Of a stretch of DNA of 64,000 bases, positions 1 through 9,586 are shown piece after piece; position 1 is the stretch's first letter, and each line of letters opens with the position of its first letter. The position numbers and the translations under genes were made by a program. The notes beneath the pieces are model-generated. The model had not been told where the DNA came from. It was given only the letters and a program-made list of their open reading frames with translations, and ran no database searches. This DNA is from CAVVFX01 sp963747535 (GTDB taxonomy: Bacteria > Acidobacteriota > Terriglobia > Bryobacterales > Bryobacteraceae), in the NCBI GenBank assembly GCA_963747535.1, contig CAVVFX010000007.1, forward strand, positions 186,001 to 250,000, in the 5' to 3' direction.

Positions 1-2059
1 CGCGGGACTGCATGACCGGCTTTTCCTGCGTGCCGATGTTCTTGTACCAGACAGGTCCGTCGGGAGAATCGGTGACTAAATCGAGAACTCCGTCGCCATC
101 CCAATCCACGAGTTCGATCTTGCGGCGTCCGCTCGAGCCGGCGCGGCCTCCCGAAAGATTCAGAAACTTGCCCCCCGGCTCCAGGAAAATCCTCTCCGGC
201 GGCAACAGCACGAGGCGACCGTTCCTGCGTGCCCGACGAAACAGGCAGAGATACCCGCGAGCATCGAGCATCACGAGGTCGGGTAGACCATCACGATCCC
301 AGTCGACGACTTTTGGGGTGGTTCGCCACTGGGTGACAAGCTGCTTGCCTTGCGGTTCCCACCACACCCAGTCGGGCTTCGGAGCGCGTCCCGGCCATTC
401 CACTTCGATCGGCCGCGCGGGCGCCAACTCCGGCTCTTGCCGGGTTCCAATATTGCGGAACCATTTCACCGCGCCGGTGATGTCGTTGACCACGATATCC
501 AGCTTGCCATCGAGGTCCCAGTCCGCCACTGAAATGTTGGTGTAGCCCCATTTGGATTCCGCCGGACCTTGCACGGAGCCATTGGAACCCGCCTGAATTC
601 GGATCACCTGGCCGCCCGCGTTCAAGTACCCGCGGTCTTCGAAGACCGGTGCGGCGGATGTGCCGGTGTTCTCAAAATACTGAATATAGCCGGCGGAATT
701 CCCTGACAGCAGATCGAGCTTGCCGTCGCCGTTCCAGTCCACCACCACGGGCCGCGAGAGTGCGCCACTCTTCACGAAAGGATCCACCTGTTCGAGATAA
801 CGCGGCGCTGCAAACCGTGGCTCCTGGCCACGCAGCGCCAGGTTCTCGAGCAGCGCCACACGGCCATCCTCTTCGCCTATGATCAGCGAGGGCCGTCCGT
901 CCTGGTGCCACGAAACAATCCGTGGCTGGATCATGCACAAATCCATGTGGAGCACCCGGCCGTCGACTTTGAGTAATTCGACGGCGGCGAGTTGCGGAGG
1001 ATTACCTCTTCCCGAATTTCTGAAAAGTGAAATCGTGTCGATGAAATTCGAGGCAATCAAGTCCAACCGGCCCTTACCAAGCCAGTCAACCGGATTTGGT
1101 ACCGGGCTGCCATACTGATCGATCGGCTTTCCATCAGCTTCGACGAGAACGGGATCGGCATAGTGGGGTTCTGCGTTGGTGCCGACGTTGCGATGAAAGT
1201 AGACATGGCCGTGCAGCGGACCGCGCGTCCATTCGCCCTTTTCGTTGAAGGCATCATCCCATCCGTAGTCCCGCCAATCGCTGACGCCGACCAACAGGTC
1301 AATCTTGCCATCGCCATCCCAATCGACGGGATACCAGAGGTCGTCGCGGCCGACCCAATACTTGCGCGGCAGCTTCACTGGCACGAACTTCGACATGCGG
1401 TTCTTGCGGACATCGCTGTAGTATCCGCCGCTCACCACCAGGTCGATCGCCCCATCGCCGTTGAAATCAGCCGCGACCAGATCCTGCACCCCGGGTCCCA
1501 ACCATTCGGCGCGATCGAAGAGCGGCTTGTCGTTGGTCCCCAGGTTGCGGAACAGATACGTTCCGTTGTAAGGATGATCGGGGCAGCTGACGATCAGGTC
1601 GATGTTGCCGTCGCCATCGAAATCGAGCGCAACAGGATGCGCCCACAGTCCAACCGACAGCTTGCCCTTCACGCCCGTGCGACCGTAGGTAATGCGATCG
1701 CCTGTTCCGATTATTGCCGGCGACGCAAGCCGCTGCGACTCTCCGGAATGCTGCACGTCGAAATACACTCGATAGACTCCAGGACCTTGCGAAACCCAAC
1801 TTACTTTGGCTTCCGGGATTCGCCAATCGACCTTGGAGGGAAGAACGCCGTCAGTGGCGAAACCGATCACACGAACGGAATCGGGGTTGAAGTCGGACGG
1901 AAGGTTCTGCGCCATGAGCACGGGAGTGCCTCGCGGAACGGTGACCGTTACGGCGATCCGCAACTGGTCCCTGGTGGGCCAATCCGCGCCGTTCCGCGTT
2001 TCAATGGCAGCCGCGTGCATCAGGCATGAGAACGAGAATATGAGGCCGAGGGTGCGCAT
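1..2059 (-). CDS. Secreted FG-GAP/VCBS repeat protein (3' end outside window)
   Basis: An open frame runs leftward from ATG 2059 off the window edge, giving 686 residues with no stop. The N-terminus MRTLGLIFSFSCLMHAAA reads as a Sec signal peptide. The body contains many repeats of the type DFDGDGNIDL, DFNGDGAIDL, DWDGDGKIDL and DWNGDGKLDL, the calcium-binding FG-GAP/VCBS motif of beta-propeller proteins. The family is usually extracytoplasmic and often involved in adhesion or carbohydrate binding; the ligand is unknown. No strong Shine-Dalgarno precedes the ATG. It is divergent from the hydrolase at 2404. The C-terminal domain lies outside the window. Confidence 0.85.
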   Translation of the reverse strand, partial: MRTLGLIFSFSCLMHAAAIETRNGADWPTRDQLRIAVTVTVPRGTPVLMAQNLPSDFNPDSVRVIGFATDGVLPSKVDWRIPEAKVSWVSQGPGVYRVYFDVQHSGESQRLASPAIIGTGDRITYGRTGVKGKLSVGLWAHPVALDFDGDGNIDLIVSCPDHPYNGTYLFRNLGTNDKPLFDRAEWLGPGVQDLVAADFNGDGAIDLVVSGGYYSDVRKNRMSKFVPVKLPRKYWVGRDDLWYPVDWDGDGKIDLLVGVSDWRDYGWDDAFNEKGEWTRGPLHGHVYFHRNVGTNAEPHYADPVLVEADGKPIDQYGSPVPNPVDWLGKGRLDLIASNFIDTISLFRNSGRGNPPQLAAVELLKVDGRVLHMDLCMIQPRIVSWHQDGRPSLIIGEEDGRVALLENLALRGQEPRFAAPRYLEQVDPFVKSGALSRPVVVDWNGDGKLDLLSGNSAGYIQYFENTGTSAAPVFEDRGYLNAGGQVIRIQAGSNGSVQGPAESKWGYTNISVADWDLDGKLDIVVNDITGAVKWFRNIGTRQEPELAPARPIEVEWPGRAPKPDWVWWEPQGKQLVTQWRTTPKVVDWDRDGLPDLVMLDARGYLCLFRRARRNGRLVLLPPERIFLEPGGKFLNLSGGRAGSSGRRKIELVDWDGDGVLDLVTDSPDGPVWYKNIGTQEKPVMQSR

Positions 2060-2111
2060 TTTATTATTCACTTTACACCTGCCATCCAGGTTCGCCAACG
2101 TATTCTGCCAC

Positions 2112-2188
2112 ACCGACTCCCAAGCGGTCGCGGCTCAGAAGTGTTTGGTTACCGAGCCGCGACCGTTAGGGGAGTCGGTCCGTTTTTT
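2112..2188. repeat. Nested palindrome with T-run in a divergent intergenic gap
   Basis: The inner stem CGGTCGCGGCTC (2125-2136) pairs perfectly with GAGCCGCGACCG (2154-2165). The outer stem ACCGACTCC (2112-2120) pairs with GGAGTCGGT (2171-2179), and a T-run follows on the plus strand. It lies in the 344-base gap (2060-2403) between two genes that diverge from it, so it ends neither. It resembles a REP-type dispersed palindrome. I see no other clear signal in the gap. Confidence 0.7.
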
Positions 2189-2403
2189 TCACCGTGAGAT
2201 TACGAGGCAGAGCTTATGAAGTGGGTGTACTAAGTTAGCGACGGATAGATTTCGGCCCGATCGACCAATCCAACGAGGCAGTCGTAACATGAAAAAAACT
2301 CATGGCGTTGAAAAGACATCTATTTGTTGAAGTCCCCGACGCTGCTGTCGAAGGTGCGGTAAAAGGCACAGACTGAAGCCCGTGTTACGGTATCATCGCT
2401 CCT

Positions 2404-3267
2404 ATGTATAGAATCTTCGCCGGCCTTCTGCTTACGCAACAATTACTCGCCCAACAGGCCGCTCCCAAAATTCCGGACAACGTCCGGTACGAGCCCAACG
2501 TGGCTTACGACACGGCCGATCCTCAGCAGGTGATGGACATCTTCCGTCCGTCGGACAATGCTGTTCATCCGGCGATCCTGTTTGTCCACGGCGGGGGATT
2601 CCGGGCGGGGTCGCGCCAAGGCTACACGCAACAGTGCATCCGGCTGGCGCAACTGGGCTATGTCACGGCAACGGCCGACTACCGGCTGGCGCCCAAAGCT
2701 CCCTTTCCGGCGGCGGTGTACGACGTGAAGGCAGCGGTCCGCTATCTGCGGGCCAATGCAACGCGGCTCTCGCTCGATCCGCAAAAGATCGGCGCGACCG
2801 GTGGTTCGGCGGGCGGACACCTGGTCCTGTTTCTGGGCGTGACGGGAAATGTGCCTGAATTCGAAGGAACCGGGCCGAATCGCGAACAGAGCAGCCGCGT
2901 GCAATGCGTGGTGTCGATGTATGGTCCATCCGACTTCACGAAGTCCTACGGCCGCAGCGTGGATGCGGCTGAGGTTCTGCCGCTGTTTCTGGGCGGCGAT
3001 TTAGAGCATGCACGCGAAGCGCATCTGCGGGCGAGTCCGCTGTATTGGGTCACGCCCGACGCTCCTCCGACGCTGGCGATCCAGGGCACCAACGACCGCT
3101 ATGTCAATTACGAACAGTCGGTGTGGATCATTGAGCGCCTCCTATCGGTTGGCGTGCGGGCGGAGATCGAGACCATTGAGGGCGCGGATCACGGGTTAAA
3201 GGGCGCGGTGGACCAGGAGCGTGCGGAGAAGAGAATGATCGGATTCTTCGGACGGTATTTGAAGTAG
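2404..3267 (+). CDS. Secreted alpha/beta hydrolase (esterase/lipase family)
   Basis: The 287-residue protein starts with a likely signal peptide (MYRIFAGLLLTQQLLAQQ). It has the features of a BD-FAE/HSL-like alpha/beta hydrolase. HGGGF at residues 62-66 forms the oxyanion hole, and GGSAGG holds the nucleophile Ser135. Asp231 in GTNDRYV and His263 in GADHG complete the triad. The probable reaction is hydrolysis of a carboxylic ester in the periplasm or outside the cell; the substrate cannot be read from sequence. It lies 71 bases before the receptor gene on the same strand and may be co-transcribed with it. Confidence 0.88.
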   Translation: MYRIFAGLLLTQQLLAQQAAPKIPDNVRYEPNVAYDTADPQQVMDIFRPSDNAVHPAILFVHGGGFRAGSRQGYTQQCIRLAQLGYVTATADYRLAPKAPFPAAVYDVKAAVRYLRANATRLSLDPQKIGATGGSAGGHLVLFLGVTGNVPEFEGTGPNREQSSRVQCVVSMYGPSDFTKSYGRSVDAAEVLPLFLGGDLEHAREAHLRASPLYWVTPDAPPTLAIQGTNDRYVNYEQSVWIIERLLSVGVRAEIETIEGADHGLKGAVDQERAEKRMIGFFGRYLK

Positions 3268-3338
3268 AAGGATCGGCTACGTGTATTTACTTGCAGCAAA
3301 CGATTGCAATTGCAACGGTTCTGGCATATGCTTTCGGC

Positions 3339-6300
3339 ATGCGAACTTTTTTGGGGTTACTCATGCTTCTTGCGGTCTCGCCGTTGGCTTTTTCGCAACA
3401 GGTTACCGGGAGCATTCTCGGGAGCGTTCAGGACGCCCAGGGCGGGATGATCGCCGGCGCACAGGTGACCGCGAAGAACCAGGATACCGGCTTCTCGCGA
3501 ACCATGGAGACCAATGGCCAGGGCGAGTACCGGATCGACTTCCTTCCGCCCGGCACTTACCAGGTGCAGGTTTCGAGCAAAGGATTTCGTAATTTTTCGG
3601 CCAGCGGAGTCGCGCTGGCAGTCGGCCAATTTGCCCGCGTCGACGCTCATATGGAGGTCGGCGAGGCAGCCAGCACGATCGAGGTGGAGGGAGGCGCTCC
3701 GCTGGTCAACACCGAGGACGCCACGGTCGGTCAGACCGTGGGGACGGATCAGATTATCACTCTCCCTCTGGTCAATCGCAACATTTACTCGTTGCTGACG
3801 CTTACGCCGGGGGTCCAGTACACGGCTAACGCCATCGCGCTGGGATTTCCCGCGCAGCGAACGTTTATCAATGGCGGAGCGGACGCCACCATGGGGTCGG
3901 TCAACTATTATCTCGATGGCGGTCCCAACATGTCGACGCTGCGCGACACCGGCAATATCACGCCAAATCCGGATGCGCTCGAGGAGTTCCGCGTGGATAC
4001 CAACAACTTCAGCGCGGAGTACGGGCGCTTCGGCAATGGCGTGATCAATGTCATCACGCGCTCGGGAACCAACCAGTATCACGGCTCGATCTTCGAGTTC
4101 CTGCGCAATACCGACCTGAATGCCAACACCTGGAACGCTCTGGTCAAGCCGCCCTTGCACCGGAATCAGTTCGGTGTGGCAGGGGGCGGTCCAATCAAGC
4201 ACAACAAGACGTTCTTTTTCGGGACTTACTCCGGTCTGCGCCAGATTACGACAACCTTCCTCACTGGGGCCGTGGTGCCGACGCCGGCGGAGCGGACCGG
4301 AAATTTCTCCGCGCTCTCCAAGCAGATCATCGATCCAGTGAGCGGCGTCCAATTTCCCAATAACACCATTCCCGTGTCCCGCTTCGATCCGACTGCCGTC
4401 AACATTCTCAACAAATACATCCCCCTCGCGAACCAGCCGAATAACGGTCTGCAGGGACAGGTGCCGAGCCCCTACAATACCGACGAGTACATGGGGAAAG
4501 TCGATCACATGATCTCGGATTCCGAGCGCCTGACGGTGAGTTACTTTACGACCGCCGGCAACAATGAAATTTCGCCCGGCGGCAACATGGTGTGGTCGGT
4601 CCAGGCTTACACCTGGCGGCAGCAGAATGCCAACATCAATTACACCTGGACTCTCTCGCCCGACCTCGTGAACCAGACCTGGCTCAGTCTGACCCGCTAC
4701 TTCGGCGGACGCACCAACCTGCCGGCGATGTCGCTGCACGATCTGGGCTCCGATTTCCTGCCGCAAGGCCCTCCCGGGCTACCGCAGATCGCCGTTACGG
4801 GTTACTTCACGCTGGGCCAGTCGATTGCCGGCCCGGAGGCGGGCGACAATTTTTACAACCTCCGTGACGTGGCCAGCTACATCCATGGCCGACATTCCAT
4901 CCGATTCGGCGGCGACCTCTCGCTGGCCAAGGACATCCAGACTACGCTGCTCAATAACTACGGCACATTCAGCTTCACCGGCGCGAAGACAGGTCCCAAA
5001 ACCAATGAGGGTGACGCCTTTGCGGACTACCTTCTGGGTCTTCCGGTCACCATGAACCAGGATGCCCCGGAAGACGCCCTCTACAACTTCTGGCTGGTGG
5101 GAATGTTTGTCCAGGACGACTTCAAGATCCATCCGCGCCTCACGTTGAATCTGGGCCTGCGCTACGATATCCAGACGCCGCCGACGGACCCACAGAACCG
5201 GGAGGAGACGTTTGTTCCGGGCCGGCAGTCCACGACGATTCCGGGCTCGCCTGCAGGTGTTCTCGTGGTGGGCGATCCGGGAGTTACCCGGGGAGTGATC
5301 CCCGTTCGCTGGGGTCACGTTTCACCGCGCTTAGGGCTCGCGTGGGACCCCTTTGGCGACGGCAAAACCGCAGTTCGCGCGGGCGCGGGAATTTTTTACG
5401 GCAGCGTGTCGGGCAATGGGTGGGGAACGGTGGAAAACTCACAGCCCTTCGCGGTTCGCCAGCAGTTCGCCAACCCGACTTCGTTTACCCATGTTTACGC
5501 AGGGTTGCCGGGCGGAGTCTCTCCGTTCCCTTACGTTTACTCTCCGTCGACCGCCCGCTACATTACGCCTGCCGGTCTCCTTCCGATCGCCCTCGACTTT
5601 GAGTGGCCGTACAGCTATCAACTGAATTTCACCGTTCAGCGCGAGATTGCCAAAGGCCTGACCCTGTCAGCGGGCTACGTCGGCACACTGAGCCATCACC
5701 TGGCGTTCTCGCCCGACGTGAACTATCCGGTTTATAACAATACCGCGACCAGTTCCAATTACAACAATCGCAGGCCGTACGACGTGGGCCTGCTTTCCAC
5801 CATCAATATTATGGAATCGAACGGCACCGCGTCGTATAACGCGCTGCAGGTGAAAGCCAGAAAGGCTTTGAGCACGCACCTCACCTTTTCGGCGTTTTAT
5901 ACTTTCAGCAAGTCGCTTTCGAGCGAGGAGATGGACGGCGCCAGCACCAGCGGAGGCGCGGAGGATTCGAACAACCTCGCGCTGGAGCATGGACGCTCGG
6001 ATTACGATCAACGCCACAACTTCGTAACTGCCCTGATCTGGAATATGAGTTACTACAAGGGCAGGTCGCCGTTGCTCAAGAATCTGCTCAACGGCTGGAC
6101 CCTCTCGCCCATCGTCACCCTCACCAGCGGCCTGCCGTTCACGGTGTCGTCGGGCAAGGATAACAACTATGACGGTGTAACCAACGATCGTGCGAATCTC
6201 ATCGGGCCTCCCGTGCTCGATCCGCACCGCTCACGCCAGCAGGTGATCGCGGAATGGTTCAATACCGCGGCCTTCGTGGCCAACCCGATCGGCACCGATG

Positions 6301-6539
6301 GCACGTCCGCACGTAACCTCCTCGATGCCCCAGGATCTCGCGACGTCGATATGGGAATCTTTCGGGACTTCTCCTTCCGGGAACAGATCAAGCTGCAATT
6401 CCGCGCCGAGTTCACCAACTTCTTCAACCTGGTGAGCCTGAATGCGCCTAACGCGACCCTGACATCGTCGGCCTTCGGCCAGATCACCAGCGCGAACCAG
6501 ATGCGCCAGTTGCAGCTTGGGTTGCGGCTGTCGTTCTGA
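3339..6539 (+). CDS. Oar-like TonB-dependent receptor with N-terminal carboxypeptidase-regulatory-like domain
   Basis: The 1066-residue protein begins MRTFLGLLMLLAVSPLAFSQQ, a good signal peptide; this ATG is preferred over an upstream in-frame TTG at 3291 because it puts the signal peptide at the N-terminus. A carboxypeptidase-regulatory-like beta-sandwich follows (GSILGSVQDAQGG to about residue 95), then a plug domain (LPLVNRNIYSLLTLTPGVQ) and a large outer-membrane barrel ending ...LQLGLRLSF with a terminal aromatic residue. Such receptors are heavily expanded in Acidobacteriota and are thought to import oligosaccharides or peptides or to mediate adhesion. I see no iron-receptor signature, so the substrate is unknown. 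Confidence 0.9.
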   Translation: MRTFLGLLMLLAVSPLAFSQQVTGSILGSVQDAQGGMIAGAQVTAKNQDTGFSRTMETNGQGEYRIDFLPPGTYQVQVSSKGFRNFSASGVALAVGQFARVDAHMEVGEAASTIEVEGGAPLVNTEDATVGQTVGTDQIITLPLVNRNIYSLLTLTPGVQYTANAIALGFPAQRTFINGGADATMGSVNYYLDGGPNMSTLRDTGNITPNPDALEEFRVDTNNFSAEYGRFGNGVINVITRSGTNQYHGSIFEFLRNTDLNANTWNALVKPPLHRNQFGVAGGGPIKHNKTFFFGTYSGLRQITTTFLTGAVVPTPAERTGNFSALSKQIIDPVSGVQFPNNTIPVSRFDPTAVNILNKYIPLANQPNNGLQGQVPSPYNTDEYMGKVDHMISDSERLTVSYFTTAGNNEISPGGNMVWSVQAYTWRQQNANINYTWTLSPDLVNQTWLSLTRYFGGRTNLPAMSLHDLGSDFLPQGPPGLPQIAVTGYFTLGQSIAGPEAGDNFYNLRDVASYIHGRHSIRFGGDLSLAKDIQTTLLNNYGTFSFTGAKTGPKTNEGDAFADYLLGLPVTMNQDAPEDALYNFWLVGMFVQDDFKIHPRLTLNLGLRYDIQTPPTDPQNREETFVPGRQSTTIPGSPAGVLVVGDPGVTRGVIPVRWGHVSPRLGLAWDPFGDGKTAVRAGAGIFYGSVSGNGWGTVENSQPFAVRQQFANPTSFTHVYAGLPGGVSPFPYVYSPSTARYITPAGLLPIALDFEWPYSYQLNFTVQREIAKGLTLSAGYVGTLSHHLAFSPDVNYPVYNNTATSSNYNNRRPYDVGLLSTINIMESNGTASYNALQVKARKALSTHLTFSAFYTFSKSLSSEEMDGASTSGGAEDSNNLALEHGRSDYDQRHNFVTALIWNMSYYKGRSPLLKNLLNGWTLSPIVTLTSGLPFTVSSGKDNNYDGVTNDRANLIGPPVLDPHRSRQQVIAEWFNTAAFVANPIGTDGTSARNLLDAPGSRDVDMGIFRDFSFREQIKLQFRAEFTNFFNLVSLNAPNATLTSSAFGQITSANQMRQLQLGLRLSF

Positions 6540-6668
6540 GTGCCGGTCACGGAGAGCCGCAAGGTCGCGTTTTGACCCAGTTCCGCTAAAGATCACACCA
6601 CACAAACGCATACGAATCTCTCTTTTCTTATAGATGCGCGGGGGCCATGAAATGCACGCAGGGACTTC

Positions 6669-6953
6669 ATGAATTCTTCCGACACGAAGTTCCAGAAGTC
6701 CTACCTGCGCCGCGAAGTTGAGACTGCGGGCAAGCGCTATGAGGAAGCAGTCGAAAAGGTATTTGCCTTAACCGAAGCGCCCAATATCCAACCAGGATCA
6801 GATCTGTCGGACGCCATCCAGGTGGCCGGCCAAAGGCTTCGACTCTACACCGGCGCACTCCGTAGCCTGGCAAAACTGGCAGCAGAGGAAGGCCAGCCGA
6901 GCCAAGCCGAGGTTGTCGAGTCTGCACAAGAGCACGTTTTCGTCCACGAGTAG
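6669..6953 (+). CDS. Small helical protein of unknown function
   Basis: The 94-residue frame starts at ATG 6669 and is charged and mostly predicted helix (YLRREVETAGKRYEEAVEKVFALTEA; LYTGALRSLAKLAAEEG). It has no signal peptide or membrane segment. I do not recognise a family. It lies 50 bases before prpE on the same strand. The codon pattern fits a real gene, but the support is modest. Confidence 0.55.
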   Translation: MNSSDTKFQKSYLRREVETAGKRYEEAVEKVFALTEAPNIQPGSDLSDAIQVAGQRLRLYTGALRSLAKLAAEEGQPSQAEVVESAQEHVFVHE

Positions 6954-7002
6954 TGGCGATGTAGGGCGGTTGCTAATCGCCCGAAATAAGGAGGGCAATG
7001 AA

Positions 7003-8898
7003 GTGGGCTATCGCGAATTTCATAAGCGTTCCATTGAGCAACGCGACGAATTCTGGGCCGAACAATCCGTCCTGATCGATTGGCACAAGCCGTTCGAACA
7101 GGTGCTGGATTATTCGTCTCCGCCGTTTGCCAAATGGTTCGTCGGCGGCGAGACCAACCTTTGCTACAACGCGGTCGACCGGCATCTTGCAGACCGCGCC
7201 GATCAGCCGGCGCTGATCTATATCTCCACCGAGACCGGAGAGGAGAGGGTCTACACTTACCGCGAACTGCACACCGAGGTGATGCGGATGGCGGCGGTAC
7301 TGCAAAGCCTCGGCGTCGAGAAAGGCGACCGGGTCCTGATCTACATGCCTATGATCCCCGAGGCCATCTTTGCCATGTTGGCCACGGTGCGGCTCGGCGC
7401 GATCCATTCGGTGGTATTCGGTGGCTTCGCGCCGCCGTCGCTAGCCACACGAATCGACGATGCCCAACCGAAGGTTATGGTTACGGCGGATGCGGGGATG
7501 CGCGGGGGAAAGACGATTCACTACAAACCCCTGGTGGACGAAGCCCTGCGGATCTCGGACACGCCACCCTCGCATGTGGTGCTGGTGAACCGCGGGCTGG
7601 ACCCTGCGATCGTCAATGCGCCCGTCCGCGATCTGGACTACGCCACGCTTCGCGCCCGGCATATGGATGCGCAGGTTCCCTGTGCATGGGTGGAATCGAG
7701 CCATCCCTCGTACATTCTCTACACGTCGGGGACCACGGGTAAACCTAAGGGAGTGCAGCGCGACACTGGCGGCTACGCGGTGGCGCTGGCGGCTTCGATA
7801 AAGCATATTTACGATCTTCACCCCGGCGAGACCTTTTTCGTGACTTCGGACATTGGGTGGGTCGTGGGTCACTCCTACGTGGTTTACGGCCCATTGATCG
7901 CCGGGATCGCGACGGTGGTGTACGAGGGGCTGCCGATTCGTCCCGACCCCGGCGTGTGGTGGAAAATCGTGCAAGACTACCAGGTCGCGGCGATGTTCTC
8001 CTCGCCCACCGCCTTTCGCGTGCTGAAGAAGTACGACCCTGCGTATCTTTCCAAGTATGATATCTCCAGCTTGCGGCGCCTCTTCCTGGCAGGCGAACCG
8101 CTGGACGAGACTACCGCGAAGTGGACCGCCGATGCCCTCGGCAAGCCCGTCTATGACCACTTCTGGCAGACGGAAACAGGCTGGGCCCTCCTCAGCGGAT
8201 TTCCGGGTGTGGAGGATTTGCCGACCAAGTTCGGCAGCCCGTCCTTCCCGGCGTACGGGTACGATGTCCGGCTGTTGGACGCTGTTACCGGTGAGGAGTT
8301 GGGCCCGAACGAGAAGGGCGTGGTGTGCGTGGTGCCGCCGCTGCCGCCGGGTTGCCTGAGTACGGTCTGGCGACAGGACGCGCGCTTCAGGGAAACCTAT
8401 TTCACCAGCTTCCCGGACCGCTTGGTTTACACCACGTTCGACTGGGGAATTCGCGACGCGGATGGATACTACTTCATTCTGGGCCGCACCGACGACGTGA
8501 TCAACGTGGCCGGCCACCGCTTGGGAACCCGCGAAATCGAGGAGGCTATCAGCGCTCACCCGGCCATCGCGGAAGTCGCCGTGGTGGGCGTGGCGGACGA
8601 CGTGAAAGGACAGGTGCCGATCGCGTTTGCAGTCGTGAAGAATCCGGACGCCATTGAAGACCCGGAACTTCGGGCCAAACTGGAGAGCGATGTGATGGCC
8701 ACGGTGGACGGCATACTGGGCGCAATCGGCAGGCCCTGTCGGGTACATTTCGTGCTACAGCTTCCCAAGACTCGCTCCGGTAAAGTGCTTCGCCGGTCGA
8801 TCAAAGCGATTGCCGAAGGGCACGATCCGGGCGATCTGACCAGTCTGGACGATCCGAAGGGAATTGAACAGATCGAAGACGCTGTGGTCGTTCCGTAG
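7003..8898 (+). CDS. prpE: Propionyl-CoA synthetase (acyl-CoA synthetase, PrpE type)
   Basis: The 631-residue adenylate-forming enzyme converts propionate, ATP and CoA to propionyl-CoA. GTG 7003 is chosen because AAGGAGGG lies 7 bases upstream (6988-6995) and the length then matches the family; a longer frame from 6913 would run back into the preceding gene. The P-loop-like motif YILYTSGTTGKPKG is at residues 237-250. The following RDTGGYAVAL and the block DIGWVVGHSYVVYGPL are typical of PrpE rather than Acs. The C-terminal PKTRSGK places the catalytic/acetylatable lysine at 594. It would feed propionate into central metabolism; no methylcitrate genes are adjacent. Confidence 0.93.
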   Translation: MGYREFHKRSIEQRDEFWAEQSVLIDWHKPFEQVLDYSSPPFAKWFVGGETNLCYNAVDRHLADRADQPALIYISTETGEERVYTYRELHTEVMRMAAVLQSLGVEKGDRVLIYMPMIPEAIFAMLATVRLGAIHSVVFGGFAPPSLATRIDDAQPKVMVTADAGMRGGKTIHYKPLVDEALRISDTPPSHVVLVNRGLDPAIVNAPVRDLDYATLRARHMDAQVPCAWVESSHPSYILYTSGTTGKPKGVQRDTGGYAVALAASIKHIYDLHPGETFFVTSDIGWVVGHSYVVYGPLIAGIATVVYEGLPIRPDPGVWWKIVQDYQVAAMFSSPTAFRVLKKYDPAYLSKYDISSLRRLFLAGEPLDETTAKWTADALGKPVYDHFWQTETGWALLSGFPGVEDLPTKFGSPSFPAYGYDVRLLDAVTGEELGPNEKGVVCVVPPLPPGCLSTVWRQDARFRETYFTSFPDRLVYTTFDWGIRDADGYYFILGRTDDVINVAGHRLGTREIEEAISAHPAIAEVAVVGVADDVKGQVPIAFAVVKNPDAIEDPELRAKLESDVMATVDGILGAIGRPCRVHFVLQLPKTRSGKVLRRSIKAIAEGHDPGDLTSLDDPKGIEQIEDAVVVP

Positions 8899-8910
8899 CG
8901 TCCGGCAGCG

Positions 8911-9582
8911 TTACACTCCCCGCCGGTCACCCCAGATATCCACATGCAGCCGCGGGCCGTAGCGGAAGCCCTCAGCCTTGCATAGCTCCGCAATCCAGAC
9001 CGCCTTTTCCCGCAGTCGCAGAGGATCGATCCCTTCCGGCATCAACACGACTTTGCCCGCCTCCGCGCCGGTCCGCAAGACAATATCGCGGATCTCGCCG
9101 ATATCCTGCGGCCGCGAAACCACGAACTTAAGCTGATAGTCGCAAACGTCCATCAACTGCCGGATTACGTCAACCCGCATGCGCAGTTTGTCGTGTTGGA
9201 CGGCCCACTCGCCCTCGGGCGTCGAATTCTTGAGCTTGGGACTGATGCTCATCAGGTCGCAATCCACCGGCGCATAAATGGTCCCGGCCGTCTCGATCGT
9301 GATATGCAGACCCGCTGCGTGCAAGCCCTCGCTCAGTTCTCGTACGCCCCGCGCGATCATCGGCTCGCCACCGGTGATCACCGCATGTTTTGCGTTGAAC
9401 CCTTTCACCCGATCCAGGATATCCTGGACCGGCATCTCGGCTCCCTCCGGCTTCCACGACGTGTAGGGGGTGTCGCACCACGAACATCGTAGATTACAAC
9501 CGCTGGTTCGCACGAATACAGAGGGCACGCCCGCCAGCTTGCCTTCGCCCTGAATGGAATAAAAGATCTCGGCGATTTTCAC
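8911..9582 (-). CDS. queE: 7-carboxy-7-deazaguanine synthase (QueE)
   Basis: The 223-residue radical SAM enzyme makes 7-carboxy-7-deazaguanine from 6-carboxytetrahydropterin in queuosine biosynthesis. The start GTG 9582 gives KIAEIFYSIQGEGKLAG, the usual QueE N-terminus. The cluster-binding motif CNLRCSWC has Cys29, Cys33 and Cys36 (CX3CX2C), and VITGGEP is the SAM-binding segment. It begins 4 bases after the queC stop, so the two form an operon and act in consecutive steps. It converges on prpE with only 12 bases between the stops. Confidence 0.94.
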   Translation of the reverse strand: MKIAEIFYSIQGEGKLAGVPSVFVRTSGCNLRCSWCDTPYTSWKPEGAEMPVQDILDRVKGFNAKHAVITGGEPMIARGVRELSEGLHAAGLHITIETAGTIYAPVDCDLMSISPKLKNSTPEGEWAVQHDKLRMRVDVIRQLMDVCDYQLKFVVSRPQDIGEIRDIVLRTGAEAGKVVLMPEGIDPLRLREKAVWIAELCKAEGFRYGPRLHVDIWGDRRGV

Positions 9583-9586
9583 GGCA

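Noticed and set aside
3357..4766. 469-residue open frame antisense to the receptor gene
   Set aside because: It lies wholly opposite a clear TonB-dependent receptor. It shows no domain, and GC-rich third positions explain such antisense frames.
7441..8748. 435-residue open frame antisense to prpE
   Set aside because: The opposite strand is an unmistakable acyl-CoA synthetase, and the antisense product has no recognisable motif.
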